The notes beneath the pieces were generated by a model. That model did not search any database. It was not told where the DNA came from and was given only the letters and a program-made list of their open reading frames with translations. DNA of 64,000 nucleotides, from the NCBI GenBank assembly GCA_963787675.1, contig CAWBDV010000019.1, positions 301,204 to 365,203 on the forward strand, written 5' to 3'. Source of the stretch: JAJPKK01 sp963787675. GTDB lineage: Bacteria > Pseudomonadota > Alphaproteobacteria > Rhizobiales > Xanthobacteraceae. Positions within the stretch are counted from its first letter, which is position 1. Each line of letters begins with the position of its first letter. Below are positions 45,873 through 55,473 of the stretch, piece after piece. The position numbers and the translations under genes were made by a program.

Positions 45873-46349
45873 TCAGGTTCGATCGGCAGCGATGTCGCGT
45901 AAGTAGATCGCCGCCACGCGCCGGAGGAGATCGGTGCTAACACCGTGCTCGAAGGCGAACGCATTCAGCCGGCGGCCGAATGTGTCGTCGAAGGGGATGC
46001 GCGCCATGAGCCGAAACGCAAAGTCTTGGACTCGGTAGCGGTCGAATGGCGCTTTCGCCCGAAGCTGCCGCACGAGCGTATCCTTGCGGCGATCGATGTA
46101 CGACTTGAGGCCGCTTTGCTCCAGGTGCCGATAGCCGGCCGCGGTCAGCGAGATCGGCGAGCCGGCCCCGAAGAGCTTGCTCGAAACATTTTCGGCACGG
46201 ATGATGAGTTCCCGTACCGTGTCGGAGAGCCATTCGACGTTCGTCTCCAAACGGCTGAAGCGGCCGCTGGCGTAGTACGCCAGCGCCACGATCGAGCCAA
46301 GAATACCCAGGAAATTTTCCCAGCCCACGTTGATTACAAGGTCGTTCAT
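45873..46349 (-). CDS. membrane-anchored winged-helix-like protein
   Basis: 158 residues. An N-terminal helix (WENFLGILGSIVALAYYASG) anchors it, followed by a coiled segment RLETNVEWLSDTVRELIIRA and then SPISLTAAGYRHLEQSG, which resembles a winged-helix start. I know this arrangement (helix, coil, S-P-x-x-LT-x-x-G) mostly from Patescibacteria. It lies upstream of the xis-int pair on the same strand. The start at 46349 precedes the membrane helix directly. Confidence 0.6.
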   Translation of the reverse strand: MNDLVINVGWENFLGILGSIVALAYYASGRFSRLETNVEWLSDTVRELIIRAENVSSKLFGAGSPISLTAAGYRHLEQSGLKSYIDRRKDTLVRQLRAKAPFDRYRVQDFAFRLMARIPFDDTFGRRLNAFAFEHGVSTDLLRRVAAIYLRDIAADRT

Positions 46350-46958
46350 GCCGAAAAGGATACGGGAGCGCGGCAACGTTCGTAGACGGGATTTTGTGCC
46401 TGGTCCGCAATTTCCTCGGTCACGCCGGTGAGCGCAGAGCCCAGGCTCAAAATCCGTCATCTTGCAATGACGCCGGAGCCGGAAGGGACAGGGGGCGCTG
46501 GTGTGAGTTGGAACGCGGAAGGCGCGCAAGCGGTTCGAAGCGGCCGGTCGGAAGTCTCTTTGGACTTCCGATGTACGGGCGATTTCGAGAAGCGGTTGCG
46601 AGGTTTTCAACGAAGACGCGCCGGCGCCATCTCTCTTACAACTGCGCGCGACGATGATGCCAAAGCGGCACGAAAGCCCGTTTGCTTGGCCTCACCGAGC
46701 AGTCAACCCCGAAGCCGCGCAGCGGCGCGCCGAAGGCGCGGGGTTGAGGGCGAAGGTGAGACCAAGCGAGAATATGTCCCGCCGCTGACGCGCTCGTTCG
46801 CCGTGCAAGCTGTGGCTGTGGGCGCTTCATGTGCTACTCACAAACCGTGTGCGACATTTGATGTGCCATGCTGGCAATTTTCCACGTCTCGAATGAACGA
46901 TCGTCTTGGCACACCATAGCGTGCGCGCGCGCCGCATTGTCGGCGTCCCGCATCGCGT
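46350..46958. other. intergenic, no gene supported
   Basis: About 600 bases with a GC-rich stretch but no coherent product on either strand. It separates the Patescibacteria-like block from rhizobial accessory genes. Confidence 0.45.
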
Positions 46959-47312
46959 ATGGAACGACGTTTCAAATCATATCTTCGGACCTTTCGGCGT
47001 AGCCGAGGCCTCACCCAGAAGGAACTGGCATTTCTCATTGGTGCTGAAAGTTCAACGACGGTCTCGCGGTTTGAACAGTTGAAGCGGCAACCCAACCTGG
47101 GGGCGGCGTTTGCATGCCGGGTTATATTCGACACTAGCGCAATCGAGATTTTTCCTGGCCTCTTTTCCGAGATCAATGAGGCTGTGCAGGCGCGGGCCAA
47201 CGAGTTGTACCAGGAGCTGCAGGGAAACCCTTCCGCCGCTACCCGCGTCAAGCTCGACTTCCTTGAGAGCATTCTTGCACGCGGCAACCGGACGCCGAAC
47301 GCGGAAATATAA
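46959..47312 (+). CDS. XRE-type HTH regulator
   Basis: 117 residues. The N-terminal HTH is LRTFRRSRGLTQKELAFLIG with SSTTVSRFEQLKRQP. The C-terminal helices (INEAVQARANELYQELQG, RVKLDFLESILARG) are typical of the rhizobial regulator encoded just before the RuvC-like gene. The two genes meet end to start, so they are translationally coupled. Confidence 0.85.
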   Translation: MERRFKSYLRTFRRSRGLTQKELAFLIGAESSTTVSRFEQLKRQPNLGAAFACRVIFDTSAIEIFPGLFSEINEAVQARANELYQELQGNPSAATRVKLDFLESILARGNRTPNAEI

Positions 47313-47830
47313 GTCATCGGCCTCACAGCCTCGTCCTTGCAATTTATCTGAGCACTCGAGGGCTGGCGTTCGTCGTATTCGAAGGGCCACGCTGTCCGAT
47401 CGATTGGGGCGTCAAAGAAGTTCGAGGTCCGCTCAAAGATGATGCGTGTCTGACGACAGTCAGCTCCTTGCTTAAGCTCTACGCACCCGGGATCGCAGTC
47501 CTACAAGACACCTCCCCGGAGGGGACGCGGCGGTCCCCTAGGATACGGCATCTCAATGAAGCCGTCCGAGAACTCGTCGGCTGCGTCGGCGTTGAGACGA
47601 TCTCCTTTTCGCGGCGGGAGGTCATGGAAACGTTCGCCCAACAAGGTGTGATCAATAAGCAGTCTCTTGCCGAGGCGATCGCCCGCCATATGCCGGCGTT
47701 CGAGCGGTATCTTCCGCCGCCGCGCAAGCCGTGGATGAGCGAGGATTCCCGCATGAACCTATTCGATGCTGCCGCGCTCGCACTCGCCTTCTTTCAGAGC
47801 CCCTGTAGAAGAGCCGAGCAGGAAGCGTGA
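47309..47830 (+). CDS. RuvC-like nuclease-fold protein
   Basis: About 170 residues. SLVLAIYLSTRGLAFVVFEG, PIDWGVKEVRGPLKDD, LYAPGIAVLQDTSPEGTRRS and PPRKPWMSEDSRMNLFDAAA follow the RNase H/RuvC fold, with a late SED...D acidic cluster. Relatives have an acidic residue about where Gln now stands in LQDTS, so one catalytic residue may be lost. No ATG opens the frame: it begins near ATA at 47309, or possibly TTG at 47468 with loss of the first strands. It pairs with the XRE gene in many rhizobial islands. Confidence 0.7.
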   Translation: MSHRPHSLVLAIYLSTRGLAFVVFEGPRCPIDWGVKEVRGPLKDDACLTTVSSLLKLYAPGIAVLQDTSPEGTRRSPRIRHLNEAVRELVGCVGVETISFSRREVMETFAQQGVINKQSLAEAIARHMPAFERYLPPPRKPWMSEDSRMNLFDAAALALAFFQSPCRRAEQEA

Positions 47831-47977
47831 TCTCGGTCCCGCAATCCGGCACCTCCCAGGGGTGTCGGTAGCGAGACGGAGGGGACAGGGCGGTCATCCA
47901 TTACCAGCTAACGCCGTCGACTCCGCCTCGCGATCCGACACCCGAATGGTTCGGGTGCCGGTAGCGAGGAGGAGTAC

Positions 47978-48220
47978 ATGTCCCAGATTGTTCTTTCGAA
48001 TAAGGCGCAGAAGCTGATGAAGCTGTGCGAGGCGGAAGGCTTCGCCAGCCTCGATGATCTGCTTGCCGTCGCCGCGGTCGACAGCGTGTGCCCGGCCATC
48101 TGCATGACCGAAGGCTGCGACCACACAGCCGAGATGGAGCCCGACCAGGCGGAAGGGTACTGCGAGGCCTGTGGCGGTAACACCGTCGCATCGGTCCTCA
48201 TCCTGGCCGACCTCATCTGA
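47978..48220 (+). CDS. small Cys-rich conserved protein
   Basis: 80 residues: a helical N-terminus (KAQKLMKLCEAEGFASLDDL) and four or more cysteines in CPAICMTEGCDHTAEMEPDQ and GYCEACGGN, probably a zinc site. It has AGGAGG upstream and lies 10 bases before the DUF3768 gene. I recognise it as a common small partner of DUF3768 in Alphaproteobacteria. Confidence 0.75.
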   Translation: MSQIVLSNKAQKLMKLCEAEGFASLDDLLAVAAVDSVCPAICMTEGCDHTAEMEPDQAEGYCEACGGNTVASVLILADLI

Positions 48221-48230
48221 GGAGGCCGCC

Positions 48231-48692
48231 ATGTTCTTTAACAATCACTATCGGTGCTCCCGTTGCGGCCACCAATGGTCGTTCGTATGGACTGACCAGC
48301 GGAGCGACGACTGCCCGAATTGCGGTGCCAAAGCGATGACGCCGCGGACGAGCGAGCTAGCCACGCTGTCACCGCCCGAGAAGATCGCGACGCTCAACGA
48401 CGCTTTCCGCAAGACGTTGTCCGGTGGAAAGGTCTTTATGACCGCGGGGGTCAACGAGCTGCCGGACATGGTGAAGGCGGAGGCGCTCTGCACCGTCGCC
48501 AACTTCAGCGAATTCAACGTGGACAATGACCCGCACGGCGAGCACGACTTCGGCAGCTTCGAGCTGTGTGGGCGCCGGCTCTTTTGGAAAATCGAGTACT
48601 ACGACCCGGAGATGCACTTCGGCTCGGAGGACCCGGCCAATCCAGCCAAGACAACGCGCGTGCTCACCGTGATGCTCGCCTCGGAGTATTGA
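48231..48692 (+). CDS. DUF3768 protein with N-terminal zinc ribbon
   Basis: 153 residues. A CxxC...CxxC ribbon (YRCSRCGHQWS, CPNCGAKAM) precedes the DUF3768 core: KIATLNDAFRKTLSGGKVFM, NDPHGEHDFGSFE, LFWKIEYYD and RVLTVMLASEY. GAGGAGG sets the start. It is the middle gene of a three-gene operon (47978-48904). DUF3768 is frequent on alphaproteobacterial plasmids and islands, with no known activity. Confidence 0.9.
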   Translation: MFFNNHYRCSRCGHQWSFVWTDQRSDDCPNCGAKAMTPRTSELATLSPPEKIATLNDAFRKTLSGGKVFMTAGVNELPDMVKAEALCTVANFSEFNVDNDPHGEHDFGSFELCGRRLFWKIEYYDPEMHFGSEDPANPAKTTRVLTVMLASEY

Positions 48693-48694
48693 CC

Positions 48695-48904
48695 ATGCTC
48701 GCGAAGGCAAAACGCATTTACGCGCTCGCGGACTACACGGTCGAGTGCCGAGCCGCAGGCTGGTACTTCGGCCGCACGGGCCGCTTCGGCGACAAGACGG
48801 AGATGAAAGGCCCTTATGGCAGCATCGCCAGCGTCACCCTTATGATCGCGCGTGCTTTGCTGAAGGAGATTGAAAAGCGCGAGACCCTCCATAGTCTCGC
48901 ATGA
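48695..48904 (+). CDS. small hypothetical protein
   Basis: 69 residues with YTVECRAAGWYFGRTGRFGD and SVTLMIARALLKEIEKRE. It starts 2 bases after the DUF3768 stop and ends just before a terminator, so it closes the operon. It resembles small island proteins that accompany DUF3768. Function unknown. Confidence 0.65.
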   Translation: MLAKAKRIYALADYTVECRAAGWYFGRTGRFGDKTEMKGPYGSIASVTLMIARALLKEIEKRETLHSLA

Positions 48905-48909
48905 CATTG

Positions 48910-48938
48910 GCCCCGCCTAACCGCGGGGCTTCTTTTTT
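48910..48938 (+). terminator. rho-independent terminator
   Basis: Stem GCCCCGC / GCGGGGC with a 6-base loop, followed by TTCTTTTTTG. It ends the DUF3768 operon and lies between convergent genes. Confidence 0.9.
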
Positions 48939-48958
48939 GTCAAATCAGCTTTGCACCT

Positions 48959-51061
48959 TTAATCGCCATGCTCGATATCAGGGAGGCCCAAGAAGGGAAT
49001 GGCAGTAAGATCGACGAGAAACCAATAGGTCCGTTCGGGCGCTTGCCATCGATCGCAAAACCGTCCGTTATTATCTTTCGTTAGTTCACGCACACAACCG
49101 AGCACCTCGACGCCCATCTGCTTCAGGAGAGCAGGGGAAGCCAGGTGAAATTGAAGATGAGGGCTCAGGCAGAATGGATCATCCACAGTACCTTCGCCAG
49201 TGTAATCTATGCCCAGTGTTAGGGGACCATCCAACAGTCCAAACACTTGCTGCGCCATCGCGTCGCTCACCGCAGCCGGGGTGCCGCCGAACCGCTCAGC
49301 GTGTGCCAACTGTACCGAGAGTCGGGTTGCTTCCGCGAGACCGCTTATGTCGGCGTCGTCCTCGCAAAGACGTTCAAGCACCAACAGCCCGAGTCCACAG
49401 GCATGCGATGCTGGAACACCGTTCACACGCGTGAGTTCGATACCTCGTTGAATTCGACCATGCATTGCGGCCGACGTGAGAGCGTAGATTCTCCTAAAGC
49501 GGTCCTCTCCTGGGAAGGCAGTCTCGACAATATTGGTGAGGTTCAACCAAGCGGTTCTGACTCCGCCGTGTTCATTCACTACCCATGATCGTCGATCTTC
49601 CTGTGACCGCTTCGCTTCTGCAGTGAGAAAGTTAGCCAGGTGCTGTTCAAGCCTTAGTGCTTCCCCTGGTAGAGGTTTGGCCGCCTGAAGGCCAGTTGCT
49701 AGAGCATGAAGCGAAGTTCCTATTGCCTTCGGGAGCCATACCGCCAGGGCACGGTGTTCGATAAGCGACCGCGTGCATAGCAGCGCTGCCAAGCTATTGC
49801 CCTGCGTTATCTGCCTGACGAGTTGCGTCTTGAACGCGCCAACTTTCACCTGATCGAGTAGCAGCGCCAGATCTAGGGAGAGCCTATTGAAGCGAAGCCA
49901 CCTGATTTGTTCGCTGGGGTCGGGCGCGCCAGAAGGGAATTCTTTGGACAGCAATTCTTCTGCTCGACGCGCGGCAGCAAAGCCTAATAGGTCGATCGCG
50001 CGCGCACCATCCCATAGCGCGAAAGGTGAAACCTCGCTCCCCTCATTCTGAGCCGGCTCTTGTCGTGGAAGTCCTTCAAGCAAGGGCGCGAGCGTCGGCT
50101 CGCTTATCATGGCAGCTAAATCGGGCCGAGCCGCGGTCAGCCACTCGATTACCCCCGGTGCTTTCATCAATTCAGCCGCGGCGGGATTCTCCGTGGCCCG
50201 TTGCATGTCCGGCAGAATGGACGATCGGAACCGGTCGACCGTTCGAGCCCAAGTTTCAAAGGAGCCGATGGCCGGCGAGGCGCATGGACCCTCGGCCGGG
50301 CGCTCCGCCCACGAGAGGCGAAAGAATTCCTCGTACACTACGATGACCGCTTCCAGTAGGAGTCTCGCCGCTAAAGTGCATTCGGGAAAGAGGGCTGCAA
50401 CGTGGCTGCCATAGTTGGGATGGACATAGCTATTGAGACTTCCGCGAGCTCTCTCAAGACGCGGCATCGCTGCCGCCATTAGTCTCAGAGATGGCCAACC
50501 CTCCCCGGCCAAGATCATCTCCTGCGACAGTGGACCAAGAGATGTCCATGCGGCTGACAAATAAAGCTCAAGTCGTTCGCGATCTGCACTCAGGTTTGAA
50601 CTCGCCAGGTGAGCGAGTTGTTCGGCGTTTAGGTCGAGAGCGTGTAGCCGCTGCACCTCTTCGCACATCGTCCGCAGCGTCAGTGCGGCAAATAATAGAT
50701 CGCCCGTGGTCGAACCGTCGAGGAAAGCCCGTTCCAGAAGCAGCCAACGCGGCCAAACCACCGAGCGGACCTTCGGCTGCGTGATCGCATGGATGCGGCG
50801 GATTATTATAGGCCGGGTCTCGGTGTCCTTCGGTGGACTACCCTCCGCCCACTGTCGCATCGCGGCTGTGGCCGCGGCGAGCCTCTCGTCGTCTCTGCAG
50901 CCGTTGGTGAGGGGTATGCCGTGGTTTCCGGCGGCTCGTCTTCGTAGCGCGTCATCAGCCTTTGACAACAGGGCGGACACGCCAGCTAGGGAGGCCCAAT
51001 GATGTCGCCATGTGGGAAACGCAAGTGCGGCCGGAGCTTTGGACAACGGACAGTCCTCCAC
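48959..51061 (-). CDS. large helical protein with two HEPN/DUF5677-like repeats
   Basis: 700 residues, no signal peptide, helical throughout. Two segments share a pattern: LFAALTLRTMCEEVQRLHAL followed by LNSYVHPNYGSHV (about 120-215), and SLAALLCTRSLIEHRALAVW followed by LTSAAMHGRIQRG (about 420-540). The spaced R-[ST]-x-x-E and S-x-x-H residues recall DUF5677/HEPN-like domains, some of which are RNases. A single-gene defence role is plausible but unproven. It is monocistronic, with no recognisable partner. Confidence 0.6.
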   Translation of the reverse strand: MEDCPLSKAPAALAFPTWRHHWASLAGVSALLSKADDALRRRAAGNHGIPLTNGCRDDERLAAATAAMRQWAEGSPPKDTETRPIIIRRIHAITQPKVRSVVWPRWLLLERAFLDGSTTGDLLFAALTLRTMCEEVQRLHALDLNAEQLAHLASSNLSADRERLELYLSAAWTSLGPLSQEMILAGEGWPSLRLMAAAMPRLERARGSLNSYVHPNYGSHVAALFPECTLAARLLLEAVIVVYEEFFRLSWAERPAEGPCASPAIGSFETWARTVDRFRSSILPDMQRATENPAAAELMKAPGVIEWLTAARPDLAAMISEPTLAPLLEGLPRQEPAQNEGSEVSPFALWDGARAIDLLGFAAARRAEELLSKEFPSGAPDPSEQIRWLRFNRLSLDLALLLDQVKVGAFKTQLVRQITQGNSLAALLCTRSLIEHRALAVWLPKAIGTSLHALATGLQAAKPLPGEALRLEQHLANFLTAEAKRSQEDRRSWVVNEHGGVRTAWLNLTNIVETAFPGEDRFRRIYALTSAAMHGRIQRGIELTRVNGVPASHACGLGLLVLERLCEDDADISGLAEATRLSVQLAHAERFGGTPAAVSDAMAQQVFGLLDGPLTLGIDYTGEGTVDDPFCLSPHLQFHLASPALLKQMGVEVLGCVRELTKDNNGRFCDRWQAPERTYWFLVDLTAIPFLGLPDIEHGD

Positions 51062-51186
51062 TAAACGATGTCGAGAGCGGTTTCGTTATCGGTGTTCCTA
51101 GACCGTCAGCCTCGTCTGTCGCGTCCGTCGGGCGATTGTCCAGCTCGATTGGTCTCGGACTTCTCGGGCCGCCGGGAATTCGTCTT

Positions 51187-51468
51187 CTATCGCAATGCAA
51201 AAGCGATCGCGCCAAGCAGCGCCGCACAACCAGAAGCCAAGGCTGCCCTGGAGTTCCACTTGGATTGTAGAGTGTACGTTTGTAGGAAATCCACGACTGT
51301 TCCACTGTGATCCTTGACGTTCACTGGCACGCCGCCGTACCCAACTCCTATATTTGCTGCCGGTCCCGCTTCGACCTTGGCATAGGCCGCAGTGACCCAG
51401 AAGATGGCCGATAGAATGCCGGAGATGACTGCCCCGGAGCTAATGAGGATTTTTATTACCGTCATCAT
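51187..51468 (-). CDS. small two-helix membrane protein
   Basis: 93 residues: an N-terminal helix (IKILISSGAVISGILSAIFW), a polar loop with GVGYGGVPVNVKDHSG, and a C-terminal helix (RAALASGCAALLGAIAFAL). The start has GGGAGAT upstream. No family recognised. It is divergent from the gene at 51546. Confidence 0.6.
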   Translation of the reverse strand: MMTVIKILISSGAVISGILSAIFWVTAAYAKVEAGPAANIGVGYGGVPVNVKDHSGTVVDFLQTYTLQSKWNSRAALASGCAALLGAIAFALR

Positions 51469-51545
51469 CGATGATCTCCCTATTTCCGCCGATGAACGCC
51501 GTGTAATATGTCAATTTCACAAATCATTGTAGCTGAGGATCGACC

Positions 51546-52055
51546 ATGACCAGCCGCTGGGACGCCCTAAGTAGTGCTCTGACGGCCTTCCATCAACGGA
51601 TTCGTGAGGACAGCTTTATCGCTGGAACGCTCGCAAATCAGATAGGTGCCACATTCGCTGACTACATTGAAATTCCGCATCCCAGCCGCCTGAAGTTCTA
51701 CTCCTATGCGCCCGGGCCTTCCGCCGAGTTCGATAAATACGTAGAGGCCGGCAACGGCGTGGCCGCCGTCTCCCAGACCCGGGACAACAGGTGGCAGTTT
51801 GCCATTGGTGTAATCACGCAACAGTCGCCACCCGTGCCACCGGAGTTCCAGTTTTATTGGCCTATTCACATCACGGTCGGGCACATGATTTACGCTGAAG
51901 ATTCAATAACAGAGCGAAAAGTTGAGATTCCCAAAGCAGAAGGAGGGTACAATGTTGAACCCTTCTGCGCTCAGATGTATGAGGGAATCATGAATTCCTT
52001 CACGCGTAGTGCCTCTCCCCAAAGCTCCGCCCGTTACGGATTTTTTAGCTACTAG
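51546..52055 (+). CDS. hypothetical protein
   Basis: 169 residues. It appears globular and soluble, with WDALSSALTAFHQRIREDSF, YVEAGNGVAAVSQTRDNRWQ and FYWPIHITVGHMIYAEDSI. I recognise no family or catalytic motif. It is flanked by a divergent membrane protein and the convergent end of the ATPase operon. Confidence 0.6.
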   Translation: MTSRWDALSSALTAFHQRIREDSFIAGTLANQIGATFADYIEIPHPSRLKFYSYAPGPSAEFDKYVEAGNGVAAVSQTRDNRWQFAIGVITQQSPPVPPEFQFYWPIHITVGHMIYAEDSITERKVEIPKAEGGYNVEPFCAQMYEGIMNSFTRSASPQSSARYGFFSY

Positions 52056-52116
52056 TCTAATTAGCCAAAACTATCCGCCGTTGGAACGCGCCGGTGGCGG
52101 CCCCGGTGCACCAGCC

Positions 52117-52842
52117 TCATCCCTGGGTGATCGGATTGGATTGTTGCGCGGCTAACTGATCCGTAAAGGAGGGTGCGTCGGGAAATAATCGACGCGCCTC
52201 ATTCAATTGATTTTCAAGCTGCACGACCATCACGCGTCGCTTTGCGGCCAACAGCGGATCCTCGTCAGGTCCGGCCGCGGCGCTGCTCAGAATCAGATGC
52301 GCCAATTGGCATTGGCTTATTAGCAAATCGGCAATCTCGCGTACCATCCCAAACTCTGTTTGCTCCTGTGGATTCCCGGTATTGGCGAGCAGATCGACCA
52401 TACCCCGCGTTTCGGCGAGCTGCATATAAAAGGTAACGACCAGAGTGGGGCGCGGAAGCCTGCTGATGCGGTCGGCCACGGCCGGAAAAATGACGGGAAC
52501 CGGGGTATTGAACAAATACTTGATATGAGACGTGGGCACCCTCATCGCCCCGCTTTGGATGAGGAAGCAGGCGCCCAACTGGCCCATGGGCGCTTTGCAG
52601 AGCTCGGCGACCTCGCTAGTGATCGCCGAAGTGACCTTGGTAATCTCTTCTTGGCGTTGTCCTTGAAGGGTTAGATAAACAGCCAGGGCGGCGCCGAGAG
52701 CACCGATTATGCCGCCGGCGACACTTCCCAGAGACGAGGCAATCTCTCCCGACTTCGAGTTGAGAAGAGATGCTATCAGCCAGCAAAGAGTTGCCGCCGC
52801 TAAGAAAAGCGCCAGGCCAATAACAACGTTTTGATTAATCAT
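52117..52842 (-). CDS. two-helix membrane protein at the end of the ATPase operon
   Basis: 241 residues. Two N-terminal helices (VIGLALFLAAATLCWLIASL, SVAGGIIGALGAALAVYLTL) lead to a cytoplasmic helical domain (EEITKVTSAITSEVAELCKA, LENQLNEARRLFPDAP). This resembles phage/plasmid membrane proteins with a GQR-type coil after the second helix. It overlaps the preceding gene by 8 bases and is the last of five minus-strand genes. Confidence 0.65.
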   Translation of the reverse strand: MINQNVVIGLALFLAAATLCWLIASLLNSKSGEIASSLGSVAGGIIGALGAALAVYLTLQGQRQEEITKVTSAITSEVAELCKAPMGQLGACFLIQSGAMRVPTSHIKYLFNTPVPVIFPAVADRISRLPRPTLVVTFYMQLAETRGMVDLLANTGNPQEQTEFGMVREIADLLISQCQLAHLILSSAAAGPDEDPLLAAKRRVMVVQLENQLNEARRLFPDAPSFTDQLAAQQSNPITQG

Positions 52843-53194
52843 CTTGGATGGCCAACTTCGAATGGCTCTCAACGCAAAGGATGAACAACGACCAACAAAG
52901 TTTTTTGGGCGAGCGCTTCTTACATTTTTCAAAATCGCTGAGGCACTTGAAAACACCGGTTGCGTAGTCTGTTTCGTCATCGTCCTTATCTGCGAATCTT
53001 ATCGATTCCTCGACGTAGCTTTTAGCCAAGTCCTTATAGAGCCTGACAAAACGGCCAGAATCTAGTGTCATCTTGGATGGCTTGATCTGCCTCATAATGA
53101 GAAAAGCAAGATCGCGCAATTGCCTGCTCGGATGGTCATCGTAAATTCTTCTGAGGACGTCCAAGGCGTCCTCGATGATCTGCTCTTCATCCAT
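52835..53194 (-). CDS. hypothetical helical protein
   Basis: 119 residues, all helical and charged (IIEDALDVLRRIYDDHPSRQ, LYKDLAKSYVEESIRFADKD). It lies between the ATPase gene (46-base gap) and the two-helix membrane protein (8-base overlap), so it belongs to the operon. No family recognised. Confidence 0.6.
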   Translation of the reverse strand: MDEEQIIEDALDVLRRIYDDHPSRQLRDLAFLIMRQIKPSKMTLDSGRFVRLYKDLAKSYVEESIRFADKDDDETDYATGVFKCLSDFEKCKKRSPKKLCWSLFILCVESHSKLAIQDD

Positions 53195-53240
53195 CGGCTG
53201 ATATCTCGCGGTCCAGGGTTAGTCAGAACCTTACTCGCCA

Positions 53241-55473
53241 TTACGCTTGCCCCCATTTCTCGGTCGCGTCCGTCGACCTACTATCCGGATCAGCTTGCGC
53301 GGGCTGCTCAAGATGCTTCTTTTGTTGCTCACCGTCATTTTCATCGTTGGGGGCCGGCCCACCGGATTGCACTGAGTAACGAGCGCGGTTCTGCGCTATC
53401 AACGTCTGTTCGGCTTCCTCGCTCATCTTGGGCGAGTTTTCTACTGCCAAGAAAGGTATCCGAAGACGCACGGCGCTGCCTGTGTAATTGCGCACATAGC
53501 AAGCGAACTCGGTCGAGTTTGCGCGCTTGGTCATGCTGCTGATGAAATCTGAAGTGGTGCGCATGTCGGGAGCGAGCGCCCGTGCGTCCTTGTCGGAGAC
53601 CCCGCCCGCCAGCTTTATGCTCGTATTCGCCGCTACCGCCGCCCGCAGCTTTCGCTCGTCCAGCTGATCGAGATGTTGGTGTGCGATCACTAGGCCCACA
53701 TTGAACTTGCGGGCCTGTGACAAGAGCTTCTCCAGATTATCATCGAAGTACTCCGCGGCTTCGTCGATGATAAGGAACGCGGGATTGCGCTGCTCTGCTT
53801 TCAACGCTACCCGCTCGTACGCGGCGGCGATGACGAGCGCGATCATGTAGCGGCCGAAGAGCGCAGAGGCGTCCTCTTTCAGGAGAGCCTTGCTGGTGTT
53901 GATCAGGATGACCTTCCCCGACTGCATCGCGTCGAACATATCGAGCTTGTTCTCCTTCGCCGAGAACATGCGATCGAAGCTCTGGACCCGGAGCACGCCG
54001 TAGAGCCGGCGGGCGACCTGCTGCTTCGTAGGAGCGGACTCGAAGAACTGATTGTTGAAGTACCCCTGCGAGGTCAGGTCGAGGTTCCGGATGTGCTTCG
54101 CGAAGGGGCTCGCGTCGAGCGACTTTGCCTTGTCCTCGAACAGCTCGCGCAGCGTATGGATCGTCGCTCCCGGGATGCTGAGCATGAGGCGGGTCACGTA
54201 CGCGAAGGTCGTGTTCTGCTTGCTGGTCAGCTCGGCGGCGATGGCGCCGAAGATGTAGTTGAAGAGTTCGACGGTGCCGGCCTCGACCTGCTCCTTGATG
54301 CTCTGCGAGTATCGCCGCATGCGGCCCGTCGGTATCGCGAACATATTGAGGGCCGGCGGATGCTCCACATCTTCAGGATCGATCAGTACCAGCTTGTCGG
54401 CGAGCTTCCCGCCAGGAGCGAACAGGTCGAGCCGCTGGATCTTTCGCAGCATCTCGCCCTGGCTGTCGACGATGATGAGGGCGGGCGGCTTGTCGCGTTG
54501 TAAGTCGCTCAGGATGAGTCGCTGGAGGAGCTGCGTCTTTCCGTGGCCGGAGCCACCCACGACGTGCATATGCTCGTAGCGTTGTTCGTCCGATATCGCG
54601 AACGGCACCGGCGCATAGAACAGCGCCTCCAAGGGGGTATCGTGCAGGTACGCGGAGACGATCTCGCGCGGCGACCCCTTATGCTTATCCGGCATGATGA
54701 GCTTGGAGGCCGGCGCCCCGAAATCCGCGCCTGAGGCCTCGTGGAAGTTGCGGTCGAGCTGCCTGCGCAGGCTCACAAAGAGGCCGATCTGCTCGACGTC
54801 GTCGGCGAAGAACGGCAGCATCACGGATTGCACTGACTTGCCAGCCTCCGGCAGCACGTCGACGAGCGGGAACGTCGCGAACGATTTCGACCTCGCCGCA
54901 CTTGGAGAATTCCTTCGGCGTGCTTTTCGCGATCGAAGGCAGCCGGGCGATGAGGTCGAGGTAGGCCTTCCCGAGCGTCTTGTGGAAGACCTCCAGCGTG
55001 CGGGGAGCGTCGACAGACTTCCGCTGATTGGCGATCAGCTGGTCGCGGTAGCGCCCCTCTTCGATCGTGTTGGCCGGCGGGAGAGGCGGCAGGGGATTGG
55101 TCAGTCGCTCTTCCTTGTACAGCTCCTCCGCGATCACTGCCATCGTCTGAAAGACCTTGTAGGCAGGAAGGTCATCGCGGATCGCGTCGATAAAGCGGTC
55201 GAGGTACGCGTCCATGAACTTGTCTGCGTCGGGGAAGTTCGCCGAGATGCTGCGCTGCTCGGTCTGGGCATAGAGCTGGTCAGTCGGCACCGGCCGGTTC
55301 ACGTACCACTGGACCCCTCTGACGACGGCGAACGCGAGCGCGATGGGAATGAGCATGGTCGCGCCCACGAGGAGCGCGAAGATGATGACCAAGGCGAGGA
55401 GGACGGCTATCGCGGCGTTCGCGGCCGGGTCCGTCGACCTCGTCGGCCATTGCAGCCAGTCGTCGATCTTCAT
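53241..55473 (-). CDS. membrane-anchored TraG/HerA-like ATPase (module 2), one surplus base near 54886
   Basis: About 743 residues after repair. N-terminal helices (IAVLLALVIIFALLVGATML, IPIALAFAVVRGV) precede a helical domain, and the frame is lost after KCGEVEI. Dropping one base in GATTTC (54883-54888, plus strand) joins it to FATFPLVDVLPEAGKSVQSV. Then come Walker A VVGGSGHGKTQLLQRLI, the strand ALIIVDSQGEMLRKIQ and Walker B FLIIDEAAEYFDD, with IAHQHLDQLDERKLRAAVAA. It resembles coupling ATPases that feed DNA to a membrane pore. Its start overlaps the upstream stop by 3-4 bases. No relaxase is seen. Confidence 0.82.
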
